From Polynucleobacter sp. (GTDB lineage: Bacteria > Pseudomonadota > Gammaproteobacteria > Burkholderiales > Burkholderiaceae_D), in the NCBI GenBank assembly GCA_021737945.1, contig JAIPCX010000013.1, positions 1-64,000 of the forward strand: a DNA stretch of 64,000 bases. The letters are read 5' to 3'. Under the pieces are notes generated by a model, which saw nothing but the letters and a program-made list of their open reading frames with translations, had not been told where the DNA came from and did no database searches. Position 1 is the stretch's first letter. Each line of letters opens with the position of its first letter. The position numbers and the translations under genes were made by a program. Below, one piece after another: positions 48,001 through 58,883 of the stretch.

Positions 48001-48041
48001 GCCGGTATGGCATAATTTAGGGCTATTTACCCTCTACCGGC
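48001..48041 (+). promoter_or_regulatory. Nested inverted repeat upstream of leuC
   Basis: GCCGGTA (48001-48007) pairs with TACCGGC (48035-48041), and inside it AGGG (48019-48022) pairs with CCCT (48030-48033). A -10-like CATAAT lies in the interval. It may be an operator or a leader hairpin 23 bp before the leuC ATG. A weaker AGCCCT/AGGGCT hairpin, probably ending the protease gene, is just upstream. Confidence 0.4.
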
Positions 48042-48063
48042 GCGCTTACAGCGCAATATCGCC

Positions 48064-49464
48064 ATGGCACAAACTCTTTACGACAAACTCTGGCAATCCC
48101 ATGTGGTGCATACCGCTGAGGATGGCACGTCCATCCTTTACATTGACCGACATCTAATTCACGAAGTCACCAGCCCGCAGGCCTTTGAAGGTTTGAAGCT
48201 GGCGCATCGCAAGCCTTGGCGTAATGCCGCCAATTTGGTGGTGGCTGATCACAATGTCCCGACCACGCATCGTTCCGAAGGTATTGCTGATCCGATTTCG
48301 CGCTTGCAAGTTGAGACGTTGGATCACAACGCAAAAGAATACGGGCTTACTTATTTCAATATGAACGATCGCCGTCAGGGCATCGTGCATGTGATCGGAC
48401 CTGAGCAAGGCGCGACCTTGCCCGGCATGACTGTCGTGTGCGGCGATTCGCATACCTCCACCCATGGTGCTTTTGCCTGTCTGGCGCACGGTATTGGTAC
48501 TTCTGAAGTCGAGCACGTCTTAGCAACGCAGACACTGCTGGCAAAAAAATCCAAAGCTATGTTGGTGCAAGTTGATGGCAAGCTCGGCGCCGGTGTAACG
48601 GCTAAAGATATTGTGCTGGCCATCATTGGCAAGATTGGTACGGCAGGGGGTACCGGATACGCTATTGAATTTGCGGGTTCAGCGATTCGTAGCTTGTCGA
48701 TGGAAGGTCGCATGACCGTTTGTAATATGGCGATTGAAGCCGGTGCACGCGCTGGCATGATTGCCGTCGACGATACGACGATTGACTATGTAAAAGGGCG
48801 GCCGTTTTCACCGGTGGGCCCGCACTGGGATCAGGCACTAGCGTACTGGCGCACGCTGCATTCCGACCCGGAAGCAAAATTTGACGCGGTGGTAACGATT
48901 GATGCTGCCAGCATACTGCCGCAAGTGACGTGGGGCACATCGCCTGAAATGGTGTTACCTATCGATGCACGTGTTCCTGATCCTGATAAAGAAAAAGATC
49001 CAGCACGTCGCGATGCGATTGAAAAAGCCTTGGTCTACATGGGCCTGAAACCCAACACACCGATAACTGATATTCGTATCGACAAAGTGTTTATTGGTTC
49101 ATGTACTAATTCACGCATTGAAGATTTGCGCGCTGCCGCTGCTGTTGTGCGCGGTAAGCATCGCGCATCGAATGTCAGCTTAGCGATGGTGGTGCCAGGA
49201 TCGGGTTTGGTGAAAGAACAGGCTGAGCGCGAAGGGCTAGACAAAATTTTCCGCGATGCGGGTTTTGAATGGCGTGAGCCAGGTTGCTCAATGTGTTTGG
49301 CGATGAATGCAGATCGCCTTGAGCCGGGTGAACGTTGCGCATCAACTTCTAATCGTAATTTCGAAGGACGTCAGGGTGCGGGTGGGCGTACGCATCTGGT
49401 GAGCCCAGCGATGGCTGCAGCAGCAGGTGTTGCCGGACACTTTGTTGATGTTCGTGGTCTGTAA
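48064..49464 (+). CDS. leuC: 3-isopropylmalate dehydratase, large subunit
   Basis: LeuC with LeuD isomerises 2-isopropylmalate to 3-isopropylmalate. The 466-residue protein starts [13 protein letters not shown] and has the iron-sulfur ligands: [31 protein letters not shown] and GCSMCLAMN. The length is typical. A tiny lipoprotein gene sits between it and leuD. Confidence 0.98.
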   Translation: MAQTLYDKLWQSHVVHTAEDGTSILYIDRHLIHEVTSPQAFEGLKLAHRKPWRNAANLVVADHNVPTTHRSEGIADPISRLQVETLDHNAKEYGLTYFNMNDRRQGIVHVIGPEQGATLPGMTVVCGDSHTSTHGAFACLAHGIGTSEVEHVLATQTLLAKKSKAMLVQVDGKLGAGVTAKDIVLAIIGKIGTAGGTGYAIEFAGSAIRSLSMEGRMTVCNMAIEAGARAGMIAVDDTTIDYVKGRPFSPVGPHWDQALAYWRTLHSDPEAKFDAVVTIDAASILPQVTWGTSPEMVLPIDARVPDPDKEKDPARRDAIEKALVYMGLKPNTPITDIRIDKVFIGSCTNSRIEDLRAAAAVVRGKHRASNVSLAMVVPGSGLVKEQAEREGLDKIFRDAGFEWREPGCSMCLAMNADRLEPGERCASTSNRNFEGRQGAGGRTHLVSPAMAAAAGVAGHFVDVRGL

Positions 49465-49477
49465 AGGAGTAGGCGCT

Positions 49478-49603
49478 ATGAAAAAAACGACGCTTCTGTT
49501 GGGCCTGATTTTTTTCGTACTAGCAGGTTGCAACACCATTCATGGCATCGGCAAAGATTTTGAAAAGCTGGGCGATAAAATTCAAGACGCGAGCAAAAAA
49601 TAA
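49478..49603 (+). CDS. Entericidin-like small lipoprotein
   Basis: A 41-codon gene encodes a signal [17 protein letters not shown] with lipobox LAGC, then [18 protein letters not shown], matching the entericidin A/B pattern NT..G.GKD....G..I. Entericidins are short membrane-anchored lipopeptides linked to stress and lysis in enterobacteria. AAAGGAG stands just upstream of the ATG. It lies in the gap of 143 bp between leuC and leuD and must be co-transcribed with them. Confidence 0.85.
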   Translation: MKKTTLLLGLIFFVLAGCNTIHGIGKDFEKLGDKIQDASKK

Positions 49604-49607
49604 CATC

Positions 49608-50255
49608 ATGAATAAATTTACTGTACTGGATGGATTGGTGGCGCCATTAGATCGCGCCAATGTAGATACCGATGCCATCATTCCTAAGCAATTTCTTAAA
49701 TCTATCCATCGGACGGGTTTTGGTCCGAATCTGTTTGATGCGTGGCGCTATCTCGATCATGGCGAGCCCGGCATGGATAACAGCAAGCGTCCATTGAATC
49801 CTGATTTTGTGCTGAACCAAGCGCGCTATCAAGGCGCATCGATTCTTTTGGCGCGCAAAAATTTTGGCTGTGGTTCGTCGCGTGAGCACGCGCCGTGGGC
49901 CTTAGATCAATACGGTTTTAGGGCAGTGATTGCGCCGAGCTTTGCCGATATTTTTTTCAATAACTGCTTCAAGAATGGTTTGCTGCCGATTCGACTGACA
50001 GAAACTGAAGTCGATCAGTTATTCAATGAAGTCAAAGCGTTTCCAAGTTTTAAACTCGTGGTGGATCTGGAAAAGCAAACTGTATCGACATCGAATAGCA
50101 GTTCGGTATTTCATTTTGAAGTCGATGCATTCCGCAAACATTGCTTAATCAATGGCTTGGATGATATTGGTCTGACATTGCAGCATGCGGATGCCATCCA
50201 TACGTTTGAAGAGCGTCACATTAGCCGCTTCCCTTGGTTGGCGAATACGATTTAA
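49608..50255 (+). CDS. leuD: 3-isopropylmalate dehydratase, small subunit
   Basis: LeuD is the swivelling-domain partner of LeuC. The 215-residue protein starts [29 protein letters not shown] and has [16 protein letters not shown], the substrate-specificity loop region. ATG at 49608 follows the entericidin stop by 4 bases; the frame is open upstream only because it crosses that small gene. Confidence 0.98.
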   Translation: MNKFTVLDGLVAPLDRANVDTDAIIPKQFLKSIHRTGFGPNLFDAWRYLDHGEPGMDNSKRPLNPDFVLNQARYQGASILLARKNFGCGSSREHAPWALDQYGFRAVIAPSFADIFFNNCFKNGLLPIRLTETEVDQLFNEVKAFPSFKLVVDLEKQTVSTSNSSSVFHFEVDAFRKHCLINGLDDIGLTLQHADAIHTFEERHISRFPWLANTI

Positions 50256-50274
50256 TTATTTAAGTAGACATCTC

Positions 50275-51345
50275 ATGAAAATCGCAATCTTGCCGGGTGA
50301 CGGCATTGGTACCGAAATTGTTGCTCAGGCAGTTCGTGTTCTGGAAGCCTTAGGTCAAAAATTTGAAATGGAAACTGCGCCGGTCGGTGGTGCAGGCTAC
50401 GAAGCTCACGGTCATCCTCTGCCCGATGGCACATTGAAGCTTGCTAAAGAAGCCGACGCCATTTTATTTGGTGCCGTGGGTGATTGGAAATACGACACGC
50501 TAGAGCGTTCACTGCGTCCTGAGCAGGCTATTCTAGGTTTACGCAAACACTTGACGCTGTTTGCAAACTTTCGCCCAGCGATTCTTTATCCTGAGCTAGT
50601 GGGCGCATCCACTTTGAAACCTGAAGTGGTATCTGGTCTCGATATCCTTATCGTGCGTGAATTGAATGGCGATATTTATTTTGGTCAGCCGCGTGGAATG
50701 CGTGAAGCACCCGACGGTCCGTTCAAAGGTTCGCGTGAAGGTTTTGACACCATGCGTTACGCCGAGCCAGAAATTCGTCGTATTGCCCATGTGGCGTTTA
50801 AAGCAGCGCAAAAACGTGGCAAGCGTTTGACCAGTGTTGATAAAGCCAATGTGTTGGAGACTTTCCAGTTTTGGAAAGACATCGTCACCGACGTCCATAA
50901 AGAATATCCCGATGTCGAGCTCGATCACATGTACGTCGATAACGCGGCCATGCAGTTGGTACGTGCGCCGAAAAAATTCGATGTGATTGTGACGGGTAAT
51001 ATGTTTGGCGATATTCTCTCGGATGCGGCTGCCATGCTGACCGGCTCGATTGGTATGCTGCCTTCCGCATCGCTGGATGCCAACAGCAAAGGTTTGTATG
51101 AGCCTTCTCATGGATCAGCGCCTGATATCGCTGGTAAGGGTGTTGCAAATCCGCTGGCCACGATTTTGTCAGCTGCGATGATGTTGCGCTTCTCATTGAA
51201 TTTGCCTGCAGAGGCAGATCGTATAGAAACAGCAGTCAAGCGGGTACTCGCACAAGGCTTACGTACGCCCGATATTTACGAGGCAGGTACGACGAAGGTG
51301 GGAACAGTTGATATGGGTAGTGCGGTTGTTAAGGCGTTGTCCTGA
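50275..51345 (+). CDS. leuB: 3-isopropylmalate dehydrogenase
   Basis: LeuB oxidatively decarboxylates 3-isopropylmalate to 2-oxoisocaproate with NAD. The 356-residue protein has [22 protein letters not shown], the metal-binding [24 protein letters not shown], and the NAD-site [17 protein letters not shown] at 50275 is the normal start, 19 bp after leuD. The asd gene follows after 16 bp. Confidence 0.98.
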   Translation: MKIAILPGDGIGTEIVAQAVRVLEALGQKFEMETAPVGGAGYEAHGHPLPDGTLKLAKEADAILFGAVGDWKYDTLERSLRPEQAILGLRKHLTLFANFRPAILYPELVGASTLKPEVVSGLDILIVRELNGDIYFGQPRGMREAPDGPFKGSREGFDTMRYAEPEIRRIAHVAFKAAQKRGKRLTSVDKANVLETFQFWKDIVTDVHKEYPDVELDHMYVDNAAMQLVRAPKKFDVIVTGNMFGDILSDAAAMLTGSIGMLPSASLDANSKGLYEPSHGSAPDIAGKGVANPLATILSAAMMLRFSLNLPAEADRIETAVKRVLAQGLRTPDIYEAGTTKVGTVDMGSAVVKALS

Positions 51346-51361
51346 TAATTTAGGAAGAGAT

Positions 51362-52498
51362 ATGAAACTCGTAGGATTAGTTGGCTGGCGTGGCATGGTG
51401 GGTTCAGTGCTCATGCAGCGCATGCAAGAAGAAAAAGATTTTGATCACATTGAGCCAGTATTTTTTTCAACCTCGAATGCAGGTGGTAAAGCGCCTGCTT
51501 TGGCTAAAAATGAAACGGCATTAAAAGACGCTAATGATATTGATGCGCTGAAAAAATGCGACATCATTTTGACCTGCCAGGGCGGTGATTACACCAGTGA
51601 CGTTTTCCCTAAGCTGCGCGCTGCAGGATGGAATGGCTACTGGATTGATGCAGCCTCTTCGCTGCGTATGAAAGACGATGCCATCATCGTGCTCGATCCA
51701 GTGAACATGGATGTGATTAAGCACGCATTGAAATCAGGCACCAAAAACTACATCGGTGGTAACTGCACGGTGTCGTGCATGTTAATGGGCTTGGGTGGTT
51801 TGTTCGCGCATGACTTAGTCGATTGGATGACCTCCATGACCTACCAAGCTGCTTCCGGCGGTGGTGCGCAACATATGCGCGAATTGCTAACTCAGTTTGG
51901 CAGCATCAACGCCGAGGTGAAATCCTTGTTAGACGATCCAGCCTCGGCGATTTTAGAAATCGACCGTAAAGTCCTGGCAAAACAGCATGCGATGAGCGAC
52001 GACGAAATCAAACAATTTGGCGTTCCCTTGGGTGGCAATCTCATCCCTTGGATCGATAAAGATTTGGGTAACGGTCAGTCGCGCGAAGAATGGAAGGGCG
52101 GCGCTGAGACGAATAAAATTCTCGGTCGTGGTGCGGCGTTTGGTAAGGATGCAAAATCCGCGATTGCGGTTGATGGTTTGTGCGTGCGTATTGGCGCCAT
52201 GCGCTGCCATTCGCAAGCATTGACGATCAAGCTTAAAAAAGATGTGCCACTGGATGAAATTACCGACATTATTGCCAGCAACAATCCGTGGGCAAAAGTT
52301 GTTCCTAATACACGTGAAGCGTCCATGCACGATCTAACACCTGCTGCTACCACGGGTAGCTTGCGGATTCCGGTCGGTCGTTTGCGTAAGATGGAGATGG
52401 GCGGCGAATACTTATCGGCATTTACCGTGGGCGATCAGTTGTTGTGGGGAGCCGCCGAACCCTTGCGTCGTATGTTGAGAATACTTTTAGAAGCATAA
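51362..52498 (+). CDS. asd: Aspartate-semialdehyde dehydrogenase
   Basis: Asd reduces aspartyl phosphate to the semialdehyde for lysine, threonine and methionine. The 378-residue protein opens [20 protein letters not shown] (NADP loop) and has the catalytic cysteine in GGNCTVSCM and the His region around [18 protein letters not shown] precedes the ATG. It ends the leuCDB-asd operon at a strong terminator. Confidence 0.97.
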   Translation: MKLVGLVGWRGMVGSVLMQRMQEEKDFDHIEPVFFSTSNAGGKAPALAKNETALKDANDIDALKKCDIILTCQGGDYTSDVFPKLRAAGWNGYWIDAASSLRMKDDAIIVLDPVNMDVIKHALKSGTKNYIGGNCTVSCMLMGLGGLFAHDLVDWMTSMTYQAASGGGAQHMRELLTQFGSINAEVKSLLDDPASAILEIDRKVLAKQHAMSDDEIKQFGVPLGGNLIPWIDKDLGNGQSREEWKGGAETNKILGRGAAFGKDAKSAIAVDGLCVRIGAMRCHSQALTIKLKKDVPLDEITDIIASNNPWAKVVPNTREASMHDLTPAATTGSLRIPVGRLRKMEMGGEYLSAFTVGDQLLWGAAEPLRRMLRILLEA

Positions 52499-52533
52499 AA
52501 AAATCCCAGGTTGAGTTGTCAAAGCACAACCTA

Positions 52534-52576
52534 ACCCGCTTGTTTGTCCCTAGTTGGACGACAAGCGGGTTTTTTT
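52534..52576 (+). terminator. Rho-independent terminator after asd
   Basis: ACCCGCTTGT and ACAAGCGGGT form a long stem (extended by GTCC/GGAC) around CTAGT, followed by seven T residues. A further hairpin, AGGTTG/CAACCT, precedes it at 52508-52532. Confidence 0.92.
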
Positions 52577-52703
52577 ATGGCGCCACAGATTCAGTTAACT
52601 TGCGATGTCGTATCGTGAATGATACTGTCCGCTCCGGTCTTTTGGTTGAAGACTCTCTGCATTTTTCTTATCTTTTTATTTCTCTTCACGCTATTTTTCA
52701 TCG

Positions 52704-55046
52704 ATGCTTTATAGATTGTTTCTTCTCGCAGTATTGTTGTCGCTACCCGTGCAATCGATCGCACTGGCTTTGGGCGATGTCATCGTTCGTTCTGCCTTGG
52801 GTCAAGTGTTGGATGCAGATATTGATATGGTGGTGTTGTCTGCGCAAGAAGCTGAGTCTTTGTCTGTAAGGCTAGCGCCGGCAGAAATGTTTGCTGAAGC
52901 GGGGCTGGATTACGGTGTAATTGCTCGGTCAGTTCGCCTGAGCGTAGAAAAAAAAGCAGGTCGTACACAAGTCCACTTAAGCTCTGACAAAGTCATCACC
53001 GAGCCCTTCTTGATGTTGTTAATCGAAGTAAGTGCTGGTGGCAACCGTAGCGTACGACAGTATGCGTTATTGTTGGATCCGCCTTCAACGCGAGATGATG
53101 TGCCCGTAGTTACTGCGCCTCCTGTCGTACCCAAATTAGCTGCAGAGCCAATAGCATCAACCACCCCAACCACCTCATCTGCTGTAGATGCGGCCGTTGT
53201 TACCAAACCATCAAAGTTGCCTAAGCAAGGTGCGAAGCTTTCTCACGTTAGGGAAGCTACCAAAGTTTCTAAAGAAGATGCCACGGAGACCAAGGCCAGT
53301 TCATCAGACATTCAACCCACGACGCGACTCGTAAAATCTGGCGACACCTTGCTTCAGATAGCTGCCAGCATTCAACCGAGTGGCGCTACGCCAGCTCAGG
53401 TCATGATGGCGATTCTGCAAGAAAATTCTCAGGCGTTTGAGCAAAAGAATATTCATCGAATGAAGGCGGGTGTGATTTTAACGATACCTGAGGCCTCGGC
53501 CATGCTCAGCATCGATACCCAACAAGCGATGAAGCAAGTACAGTTACAGACGCGCGAATTCAATCATGCTTCGCTAGCCAGAAAAAAAGATAGTGCAGTA
53601 AGCCCTCAGAACAAAACGGCGACTGAAAGCACGCCAGCGAATAAAAGTCATAGCGGTAGCCTAAGTAAGCCAGCGACGGAGCCGCCATCAGCAGCACCCA
53701 AAGATCAGCTAAAGCTAAGCGCACCAGATTTGTCAGAAAAATCCTCACTCGATCTCAAAGAGCTTGAGAAGCTAGCCAATGAAAAATCGCTGGCTGAATC
53801 AAATCTGCGGATCGCTCAGCTAGAGAAAAATATTCACGATTTACAGAGCCAGCTGGTGACTCGTGATCAGTCGGCATCACCGCAGCCTGCGCCTGCGCCG
53901 CTCGAAGCGGCCGATAAAGCCAAGGACGCCGCAACTGCTGCTGCGGCAACAGCGACTGTGACTCCCCAATCTACTAAAGTCAGCGTTAAGCCAACGGCCG
54001 TGGCAGATCGTGATAATGATTATTTAGCTGAAGTTATAAAGTTTTTTGAGATTGAATCGTTTTTTGATGTTGAGAAAATTTCAAAAGAATGGGATGACGA
54101 ATCATTCATATGGGTAGGTGTGGCTGGAGTGGTTCCTTTGGTTGGACTGCTGTTTTTATTGCGCCGGCAACGCCGACACCAACACCGCAACGCTACGCAA
54201 TCTCAGCGTATTGAACCTGAGGCTGATGCCGGTTCTGTTTTTGGGCATGCTGGCGGTGGGCATGTAGACACCAATCACAGTGTGTTCCATTCCAATTTTG
54301 TACCCTCGGTGAGTAAATTGGATGCGAATGAAGTGGATGCGATTGCTGAAGCTGATGTCTATATCGCTTATGGACGCGATGAGCAAGCCGAAGAAATACT
54401 TCTTGATGCTTTGAAGGCTCACCCAGCGCGGCATGTATTACGCGTCAAGCTTCTTGAAATTTATGCAGCACGTAAAGATCAGAAAAAATTTAGTGTTCTA
54501 GCTTCTGAGCTACGTGTATTAACGCATGCTCAGGGTGCGGAATGGATGCAGGCTGCGCAATTAGCTCAGAAGATGGAAGTCGGTAATCCACTAACAACCA
54601 GCGGTTCATCCATGAAGTCATTCAAAGAACCTTCAGGAGGAATGAACATCGCCACCGCTAGCGTGCATCTGCCATCTAAATTCACCTCGAGTTTGAATGA
54701 TCAACCCGCGACCACAGTCGCTGATTTTTCGATTAGTCTCGATGGCATGCTGCAGGAAGGACGTGAAGGGTCAAGTATCACCAGGCCACCTTCATCCACC
54801 GCTACGGCGGAAGTGATCGATTTCACTCAAACAGGTGTCACGTCGAAAACCTCGTTTACGCAGGCACATACACAGGCACATACACAGGCTGAGACATTAG
54901 CGCTTAAAACAAAACTTGACCTTGCCGTAGCGTGTAATGAAATCGGTGATAACGATGGTGCTCGCGATTTATTACGCGAGGTTGCGTCGTCGCAGCATGC
55001 TGAACTGGCTCCACGGGCAAAATCCTTATTGCAGCAACTCGCGTAA
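52704..55046 (+). CDS. fimV: FimV-family peptidoglycan-binding inner-membrane protein
   Basis: The 780-residue protein has the FimV layout: signal peptide (about 1-23), the N-terminal FimV region ALGDVIVRSALGQVLDADIDM, a LysM-type domain (VKSGDTLLQIAASI to RMKAGVILTIPE, about 213-270), a coiled coil (about 350-390), one membrane helix WVGVAGVVPLVGLLFLLRR, and a cytoplasmic TPR-like region with a final helix pair (KLDLAVACNEIGDNDGARDLLREV). FimV/TspA proteins organise polar type IV pilus and secretion machinery. Low-complexity linkers vary as expected, including a short THTQAHTQAHTQA repeat. Confidence 0.92.
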   Translation: MLYRLFLLAVLLSLPVQSIALALGDVIVRSALGQVLDADIDMVVLSAQEAESLSVRLAPAEMFAEAGLDYGVIARSVRLSVEKKAGRTQVHLSSDKVITEPFLMLLIEVSAGGNRSVRQYALLLDPPSTRDDVPVVTAPPVVPKLAAEPIASTTPTTSSAVDAAVVTKPSKLPKQGAKLSHVREATKVSKEDATETKASSSDIQPTTRLVKSGDTLLQIAASIQPSGATPAQVMMAILQENSQAFEQKNIHRMKAGVILTIPEASAMLSIDTQQAMKQVQLQTREFNHASLARKKDSAVSPQNKTATESTPANKSHSGSLSKPATEPPSAAPKDQLKLSAPDLSEKSSLDLKELEKLANEKSLAESNLRIAQLEKNIHDLQSQLVTRDQSASPQPAPAPLEAADKAKDAATAAAATATVTPQSTKVSVKPTAVADRDNDYLAEVIKFFEIESFFDVEKISKEWDDESFIWVGVAGVVPLVGLLFLLRRQRRHQHRNATQSQRIEPEADAGSVFGHAGGGHVDTNHSVFHSNFVPSVSKLDANEVDAIAEADVYIAYGRDEQAEEILLDALKAHPARHVLRVKLLEIYAARKDQKKFSVLASELRVLTHAQGAEWMQAAQLAQKMEVGNPLTTSGSSMKSFKEPSGGMNIATASVHLPSKFTSSLNDQPATTVADFSISLDGMLQEGREGSSITRPPSSTATAEVIDFTQTGVTSKTSFTQAHTQAHTQAETLALKTKLDLAVACNEIGDNDGARDLLREVASSQHAELAPRAKSLLQQLA

Positions 55047-55118
55047 AATCGCGTCTTCTTTATCTCTCTGAAGCTGCATCACGTTGCCGTATCAATTCGT
55101 GCGTGATCAGTTCACTCC

Positions 55119-55910
55119 GTGAAACGCATAGCCCTAGGCCTTCAATACGACGGCAGTTCATGGCAGGGTTGGCAAACTCAGCTGCACGGTAAAACGGTGC
55201 AGGATGTGCTGGAAAAAGCACTCGCTGAATTTTGCCAACATCCTGTTGAAACAGTGTGCGCCGGCCGCACCGACGCCGGCGTGCATGCCTTTGGTCAGGT
55301 CGTGCATTTCGATACGACGGCTGAGCGCGAACTTTTTTCGTGGGTACGTGGTGTGAATGCCCATTTGCCTTCATCGATCGCGGTGCGATGGGCCACCGAT
55401 GTTGAGGGTGGCGAGAAAGGTTTTCATGCGCGCTTTTCAGCGGTTGCACGTACTTATCATTACCTGATCTACAACCATATGATCCGCTCTCCTTTATGGG
55501 AAAAAAGAGCGGGCTGGGCATTTCGCGCGTTGGACGTTGATGCTATGAATCGTGCTGCACAGTCGCTCCTGGGTATGCATGATTTTTCTGCATTTCGTGC
55601 CGCACAATGTCAGGCTAATTCGCCGATTCGTACAATGCATCGCATTCACGTACAAAGGCAAAAGGATTTGATTGTTGTTTCGCTAACAGCCAACGCATTT
55701 TTGCACCATATGGTGCGCAATATCGTGGGCTCACTGATTCAGGTGGGTAACGGTAATCAGCCTGTGACTTGGGTGGCTGAGGTGTTGGAAAGTCGCGAGC
55801 GCGACGTAGCGGCTCCGACTTTCAGCCCTGATGGCTTGTATTTGGCCAAAGTCGACTACGATGAGCGCTGGGGTTTGCCTCAGCTTGAGTCTGACTTGCC
55901 ATTTATTTAA
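55119..55910 (+). CDS. truA: tRNA pseudouridine(38-40) synthase
   Basis: TruA makes pseudouridine at positions 38-40 of the anticodon arm. The 263-residue protein starts KRIALGLQYDGSSWQGWQ and has the catalytic aspartate in CAGRTDAGVHAFGQV (Asp52), and HHMVRNIVGSLIQVG late. The start is GTG. It follows fimV and precedes trpF, the usual order in this group. Confidence 0.97.
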   Translation: MKRIALGLQYDGSSWQGWQTQLHGKTVQDVLEKALAEFCQHPVETVCAGRTDAGVHAFGQVVHFDTTAERELFSWVRGVNAHLPSSIAVRWATDVEGGEKGFHARFSAVARTYHYLIYNHMIRSPLWEKRAGWAFRALDVDAMNRAAQSLLGMHDFSAFRAAQCQANSPIRTMHRIHVQRQKDLIVVSLTANAFLHHMVRNIVGSLIQVGNGNQPVTWVAEVLESRERDVAAPTFSPDGLYLAKVDYDERWGLPQLESDLPFI

Positions 55911-55922
55911 AAAATTTCACTG

Positions 55923-56585
55923 ATGACGCATAGAACCCGTATAAAACTCTGTGGTTTGTCGCGGCCAGAAGATATTCAGGCTGCAGCTATAGCCGGTGCC
56001 GATGCGATCGGTTTGGTCTTTTATCCACCGTCGCCGCGAAACGTGAGTGCCCAGCAGGCGGCTACATTGTTAGCAGATTTGCCACCTTTTATCTCCAGTG
56101 TTGGCTTGTTTGTGAACGCCAGCTTGGCTGAAGTACAGCAGGTTTTGCGGATTGCGCCGTTATCGATGTTGCAATTCCACGGCGATGAGACGCCAGAACA
56201 GTGCGCACAGATTGCCGAAGCAGTAGCGCGCCCGTTCTTACGCGCCATTCGGGTACGGCCCGATACGACTAGTCAGGATTTGTTAGAATCGGGGCAGTTA
56301 TACCGTGGTTGTAGTTCTTTGTTCGCCGGACTGTTGCTAGATACATGGAGCGACGCTTACGGCGGTACCGGAAAGGTTTTCGATTGGTCTCTCATTCCCG
56401 AAGAAATCGTGCATCAGGCCGTTTTGAGTGGTGGCTTGAACGTACAAAATGTGACTAATGCTGTGCGCTCGTTGCGTCCGCATGCTGTCGATGTCAGTTC
56501 GGGCATCGAATCCAGCAAAGGCATTAAAGACGCGGCGTTGATGCAAGCATTTGTTAATGCTGTGCGCGCCGGCGATACACACTAA
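55923..56585 (+). CDS. trpF: Phosphoribosylanthranilate isomerase
   Basis: TrpF catalyses the Amadori rearrangement in tryptophan synthesis. The 220-residue TIM barrel has RIKLCGLSRPEDI (catalytic Cys), LLLDTWSDAYGGTGKVFDW (catalytic Asp) and VDVSSGIESSKGIKD. It starts 12 bp after truA and leads trpB by 23 bp. The trpEGDC genes are not in the window, so the pathway is split, as normal in this group. Confidence 0.97.
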   Translation: MTHRTRIKLCGLSRPEDIQAAAIAGADAIGLVFYPPSPRNVSAQQAATLLADLPPFISSVGLFVNASLAEVQQVLRIAPLSMLQFHGDETPEQCAQIAEAVARPFLRAIRVRPDTTSQDLLESGQLYRGCSSLFAGLLLDTWSDAYGGTGKVFDWSLIPEEIVHQAVLSGGLNVQNVTNAVRSLRPHAVDVSSGIESSKGIKDAALMQAFVNAVRAGDTH

Positions 56586-56608
56586 GCAAGCATTTCTAAG
56601 GAAAGACC

Positions 56609-57850
56609 ATGGATCACAATCCCGCTCATCTCGGTAACTACAATTTGCCGGACGCCTCTGGCCATTTTGGCCCCTACGGTGGCAGTTTTGTTTCTGAGAC
56701 GCTGACGCATGCGTTGGAAGAATTAAAAGCAACCTACGCTCATTATCAAAACGATCCAGAATTTTTACGTGAGTTTCATCACGAGTTGAAATATTTTGTC
56801 GGTCGTCCTAGTCCCATTTATCACGCACGCCGTTGGTCAACTGAAACGGGCGGAGCACAAATTTATTTCAAGCGCGAAGATTTAAATCACACCGGTGCGC
56901 ACAAGATCAACAATGTCATTGGTCAGGCATTACTGGCTAAACGCATGGGCAAGCCCCGAGTCATCGCCGAAACCGGTGCGGGTCAGCATGGCGTTGCGAC
57001 AGCAACGATTTGTGCGCGCTTTGGTTTGGAGTGTGTGGTTTACATGGGTAGCGAAGACGTTAAACGTCAAGTGCAAAATGTCTATCGTATGCAATTGCTG
57101 GGTGCGACAGTAGTGCCGGTTGAATCAGGTTCAAAAACCCTCAAAGATGCACTCAACGAAGCCATGCGTGACTGGGTCACCAATGTAGAAAATACTTTCT
57201 ACATTATCGGTACCGTTGCAGGCCCTCATCCTTATCCGATGATGGTTAGGGATTTTCAATCAGTGATCGGTAATGAATGTATTGAACAAATGCCTGAGCT
57301 GATAGGTCATCAACCAGATTATGTAATGGCATGTATCGGTGGTGGTTCGAATGCGATGGGAATTTTTTATCCCTACATTAACTACAAAGATGTGAAACTG
57401 ATCGGCGTTGAAGCCGCAGGTGAGGGCATTGCAACCGGTAAGCACTCTGCATCATTGGGTGGTGGCATTCCCGGTGTTTTGCATGGTAATCGTACCTACC
57501 TGCTGCAAGATGAAAATGGTCAGATTACGGAAACTCATTCTGTATCGGCGGGTCTTGATTATCCGGGCGTCGGTCCTGAACACGCTTGGCTGAAAGATTC
57601 TGATCGTGCTGAGTATGTAAGCGTGACTGATGAAGAAGCCGTGAAGGCCTTTCATGATTGCTGTCAAATTGAAGGCATCATTCCAGCGCTCGAATCAGCT
57701 CATGCGATTGCCTATGCTGTGAAGTTTGCTAAGACACTGCCCAAAGATAAATCTATTTTGATTAATCTATCGGGACGCGGTGACAAGGATATGCATACCG
57801 TTCAAGAATACGACAGAGAGCATGGTCGTGATAGCGGCGCGAAGCACTAA
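56609..57850 (+). CDS. trpB: Tryptophan synthase beta chain
   Basis: TrpB condenses indole with serine using PLP. The 413-residue protein has [12 protein letters not shown], the PLP lysine in [11 protein letters not shown] (Lys99), the phosphate-binding GGGSNAMG, and a late SGRGDKD. Full length; AAGGAAAGA precedes the ATG. It works with the trpA product 50 bp downstream. Confidence 0.98.
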   Translation: MDHNPAHLGNYNLPDASGHFGPYGGSFVSETLTHALEELKATYAHYQNDPEFLREFHHELKYFVGRPSPIYHARRWSTETGGAQIYFKREDLNHTGAHKINNVIGQALLAKRMGKPRVIAETGAGQHGVATATICARFGLECVVYMGSEDVKRQVQNVYRMQLLGATVVPVESGSKTLKDALNEAMRDWVTNVENTFYIIGTVAGPHPYPMMVRDFQSVIGNECIEQMPELIGHQPDYVMACIGGGSNAMGIFYPYINYKDVKLIGVEAAGEGIATGKHSASLGGGIPGVLHGNRTYLLQDENGQITETHSVSAGLDYPGVGPEHAWLKDSDRAEYVSVTDEEAVKAFHDCCQIEGIIPALESAHAIAYAVKFAKTLPKDKSILINLSGRGDKDMHTVQEYDREHGRDSGAKH

Positions 57851-57900
57851 ATTACTGCGCTCGCTTTTCTCTACAACTCTCTATTGCACGGGTATTTTTC

Positions 57901-58707
57901 ATGTCACGCATAAAACAAACCTTCGATAAGCTTGCTTCACAAAAGAAGAAAGCGCTGATTCCTTTCATCACCGCGGGCGATCCAGCGCCTGATATGACGG
58001 TCCCTTTAATGCACGCCTTAGTTAGAGGTGGAGCCGATATTTTGGAACTGGGTGTTCCTTTCTCGGATCCTATGGCAGAAGGGCCAGTCATTCAGCGCGC
58101 CTGTGAGCGAGCATTGAAATTCGGTGTGGGCTTACGTGATGTGCTCGGCTACGTTCGGGAATTTCGTAAAGAAAATAAAGATACGCCTGTCGTGTTGATG
58201 GGTTATGCCAATCCGATTGAGCGTATGGGTGTTCCAACCTTCATCGCTGAATCTAAAGCAGCCGGTGTTGACGGTGCGATTGTGGTGGATTACCCGCCGG
58301 AAGAATGCGAAGAGTTTGCACGTGCATTGCGTGCAGCAGACATGGACCCAATTTTTCTGTTGGCGCCAACGTCCTCTGAACAACGCATACGTCAAGTGGC
58401 AGAAATTAGTAGCGGCTTTTCGTATTACGTCTCTTTGCGTGGCGTAACCGGAGCAGCGCACATCGACACCACCGAAGTGGCTAACCGAATTGCTGAAATT
58501 CGTAAGCACGTCAAACTGCCGATTGGTGTGGGTTTTGGTATTCGTGATGCCCAAACAGCCAAAGCAGTGGCTTCGGTGTCCGATGCGGTGGTGATTGGAA
58601 GTCGCATCATCCAAGAATTGGAAAACACACCCAAAGACAAGGCCGTCGCAGCGGTTCAGGAATTTTTGTCGGGAATCCGCACTGCTATCGACGAATTATC
58701 GGCCTGA
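57901..58707 (+). CDS. trpA: Tryptophan synthase alpha chain
   Basis: TrpA cleaves indole-3-glycerol phosphate to indole. The 268-residue barrel has [13 protein letters not shown], the catalytic Glu in [20 protein letters not shown] and Asp in [14 protein letters not shown], and [13 protein letters not shown] near the phosphate site. The stop is followed by a 10-bp tandem repeat array before accD. Confidence 0.98.
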   Translation: MSRIKQTFDKLASQKKKALIPFITAGDPAPDMTVPLMHALVRGGADILELGVPFSDPMAEGPVIQRACERALKFGVGLRDVLGYVREFRKENKDTPVVLMGYANPIERMGVPTFIAESKAAGVDGAIVVDYPPEECEEFARALRAADMDPIFLLAPTSSEQRIRQVAEISSGFSYYVSLRGVTGAAHIDTTEVANRIAEIRKHVKLPIGVGFGIRDAQTAKAVASVSDAVVIGSRIIQELENTPKDKAVAAVQEFLSGIRTAIDELSA

Positions 58708-58770
58708 TGTTTGGTTTAAATTAGCTATCAAATACCAAGCTGACAGCTGCCATGGGCGCCGGTTACAATA

Positions 58771-58854
58771 CGACACAACGCGGCACAACGCGGCACAACG
58801 CGGCACAACGCGGCACAACGCGGCACAACGCGGCACAACGCGGCACAACGCGGC
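58771..58854. repeat. 10-bp tandem repeat array between trpA and accD
   Basis: Seven perfect head-to-tail copies of CGGCACAACG (58781-58850) follow one variant copy CGACACAACG (58771-58780) and end in a 4-base remnant. It directly follows a -10-like TACAAT (58765-58770) and ends 29 bp before the accD ATG. The period is close to one helical turn. Copy number is likely to vary between strains. Confidence 0.97.
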
Positions 58855-58883
58855 CACCAGTCGCTTAATGAAAGAGAGCCCCC

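Noticed and set aside
58771-58854. CRISPR-like array
   Set aside because: Units are 10 bp head to tail with no spacers and no cas genes nearby; it is a simple tandem repeat.
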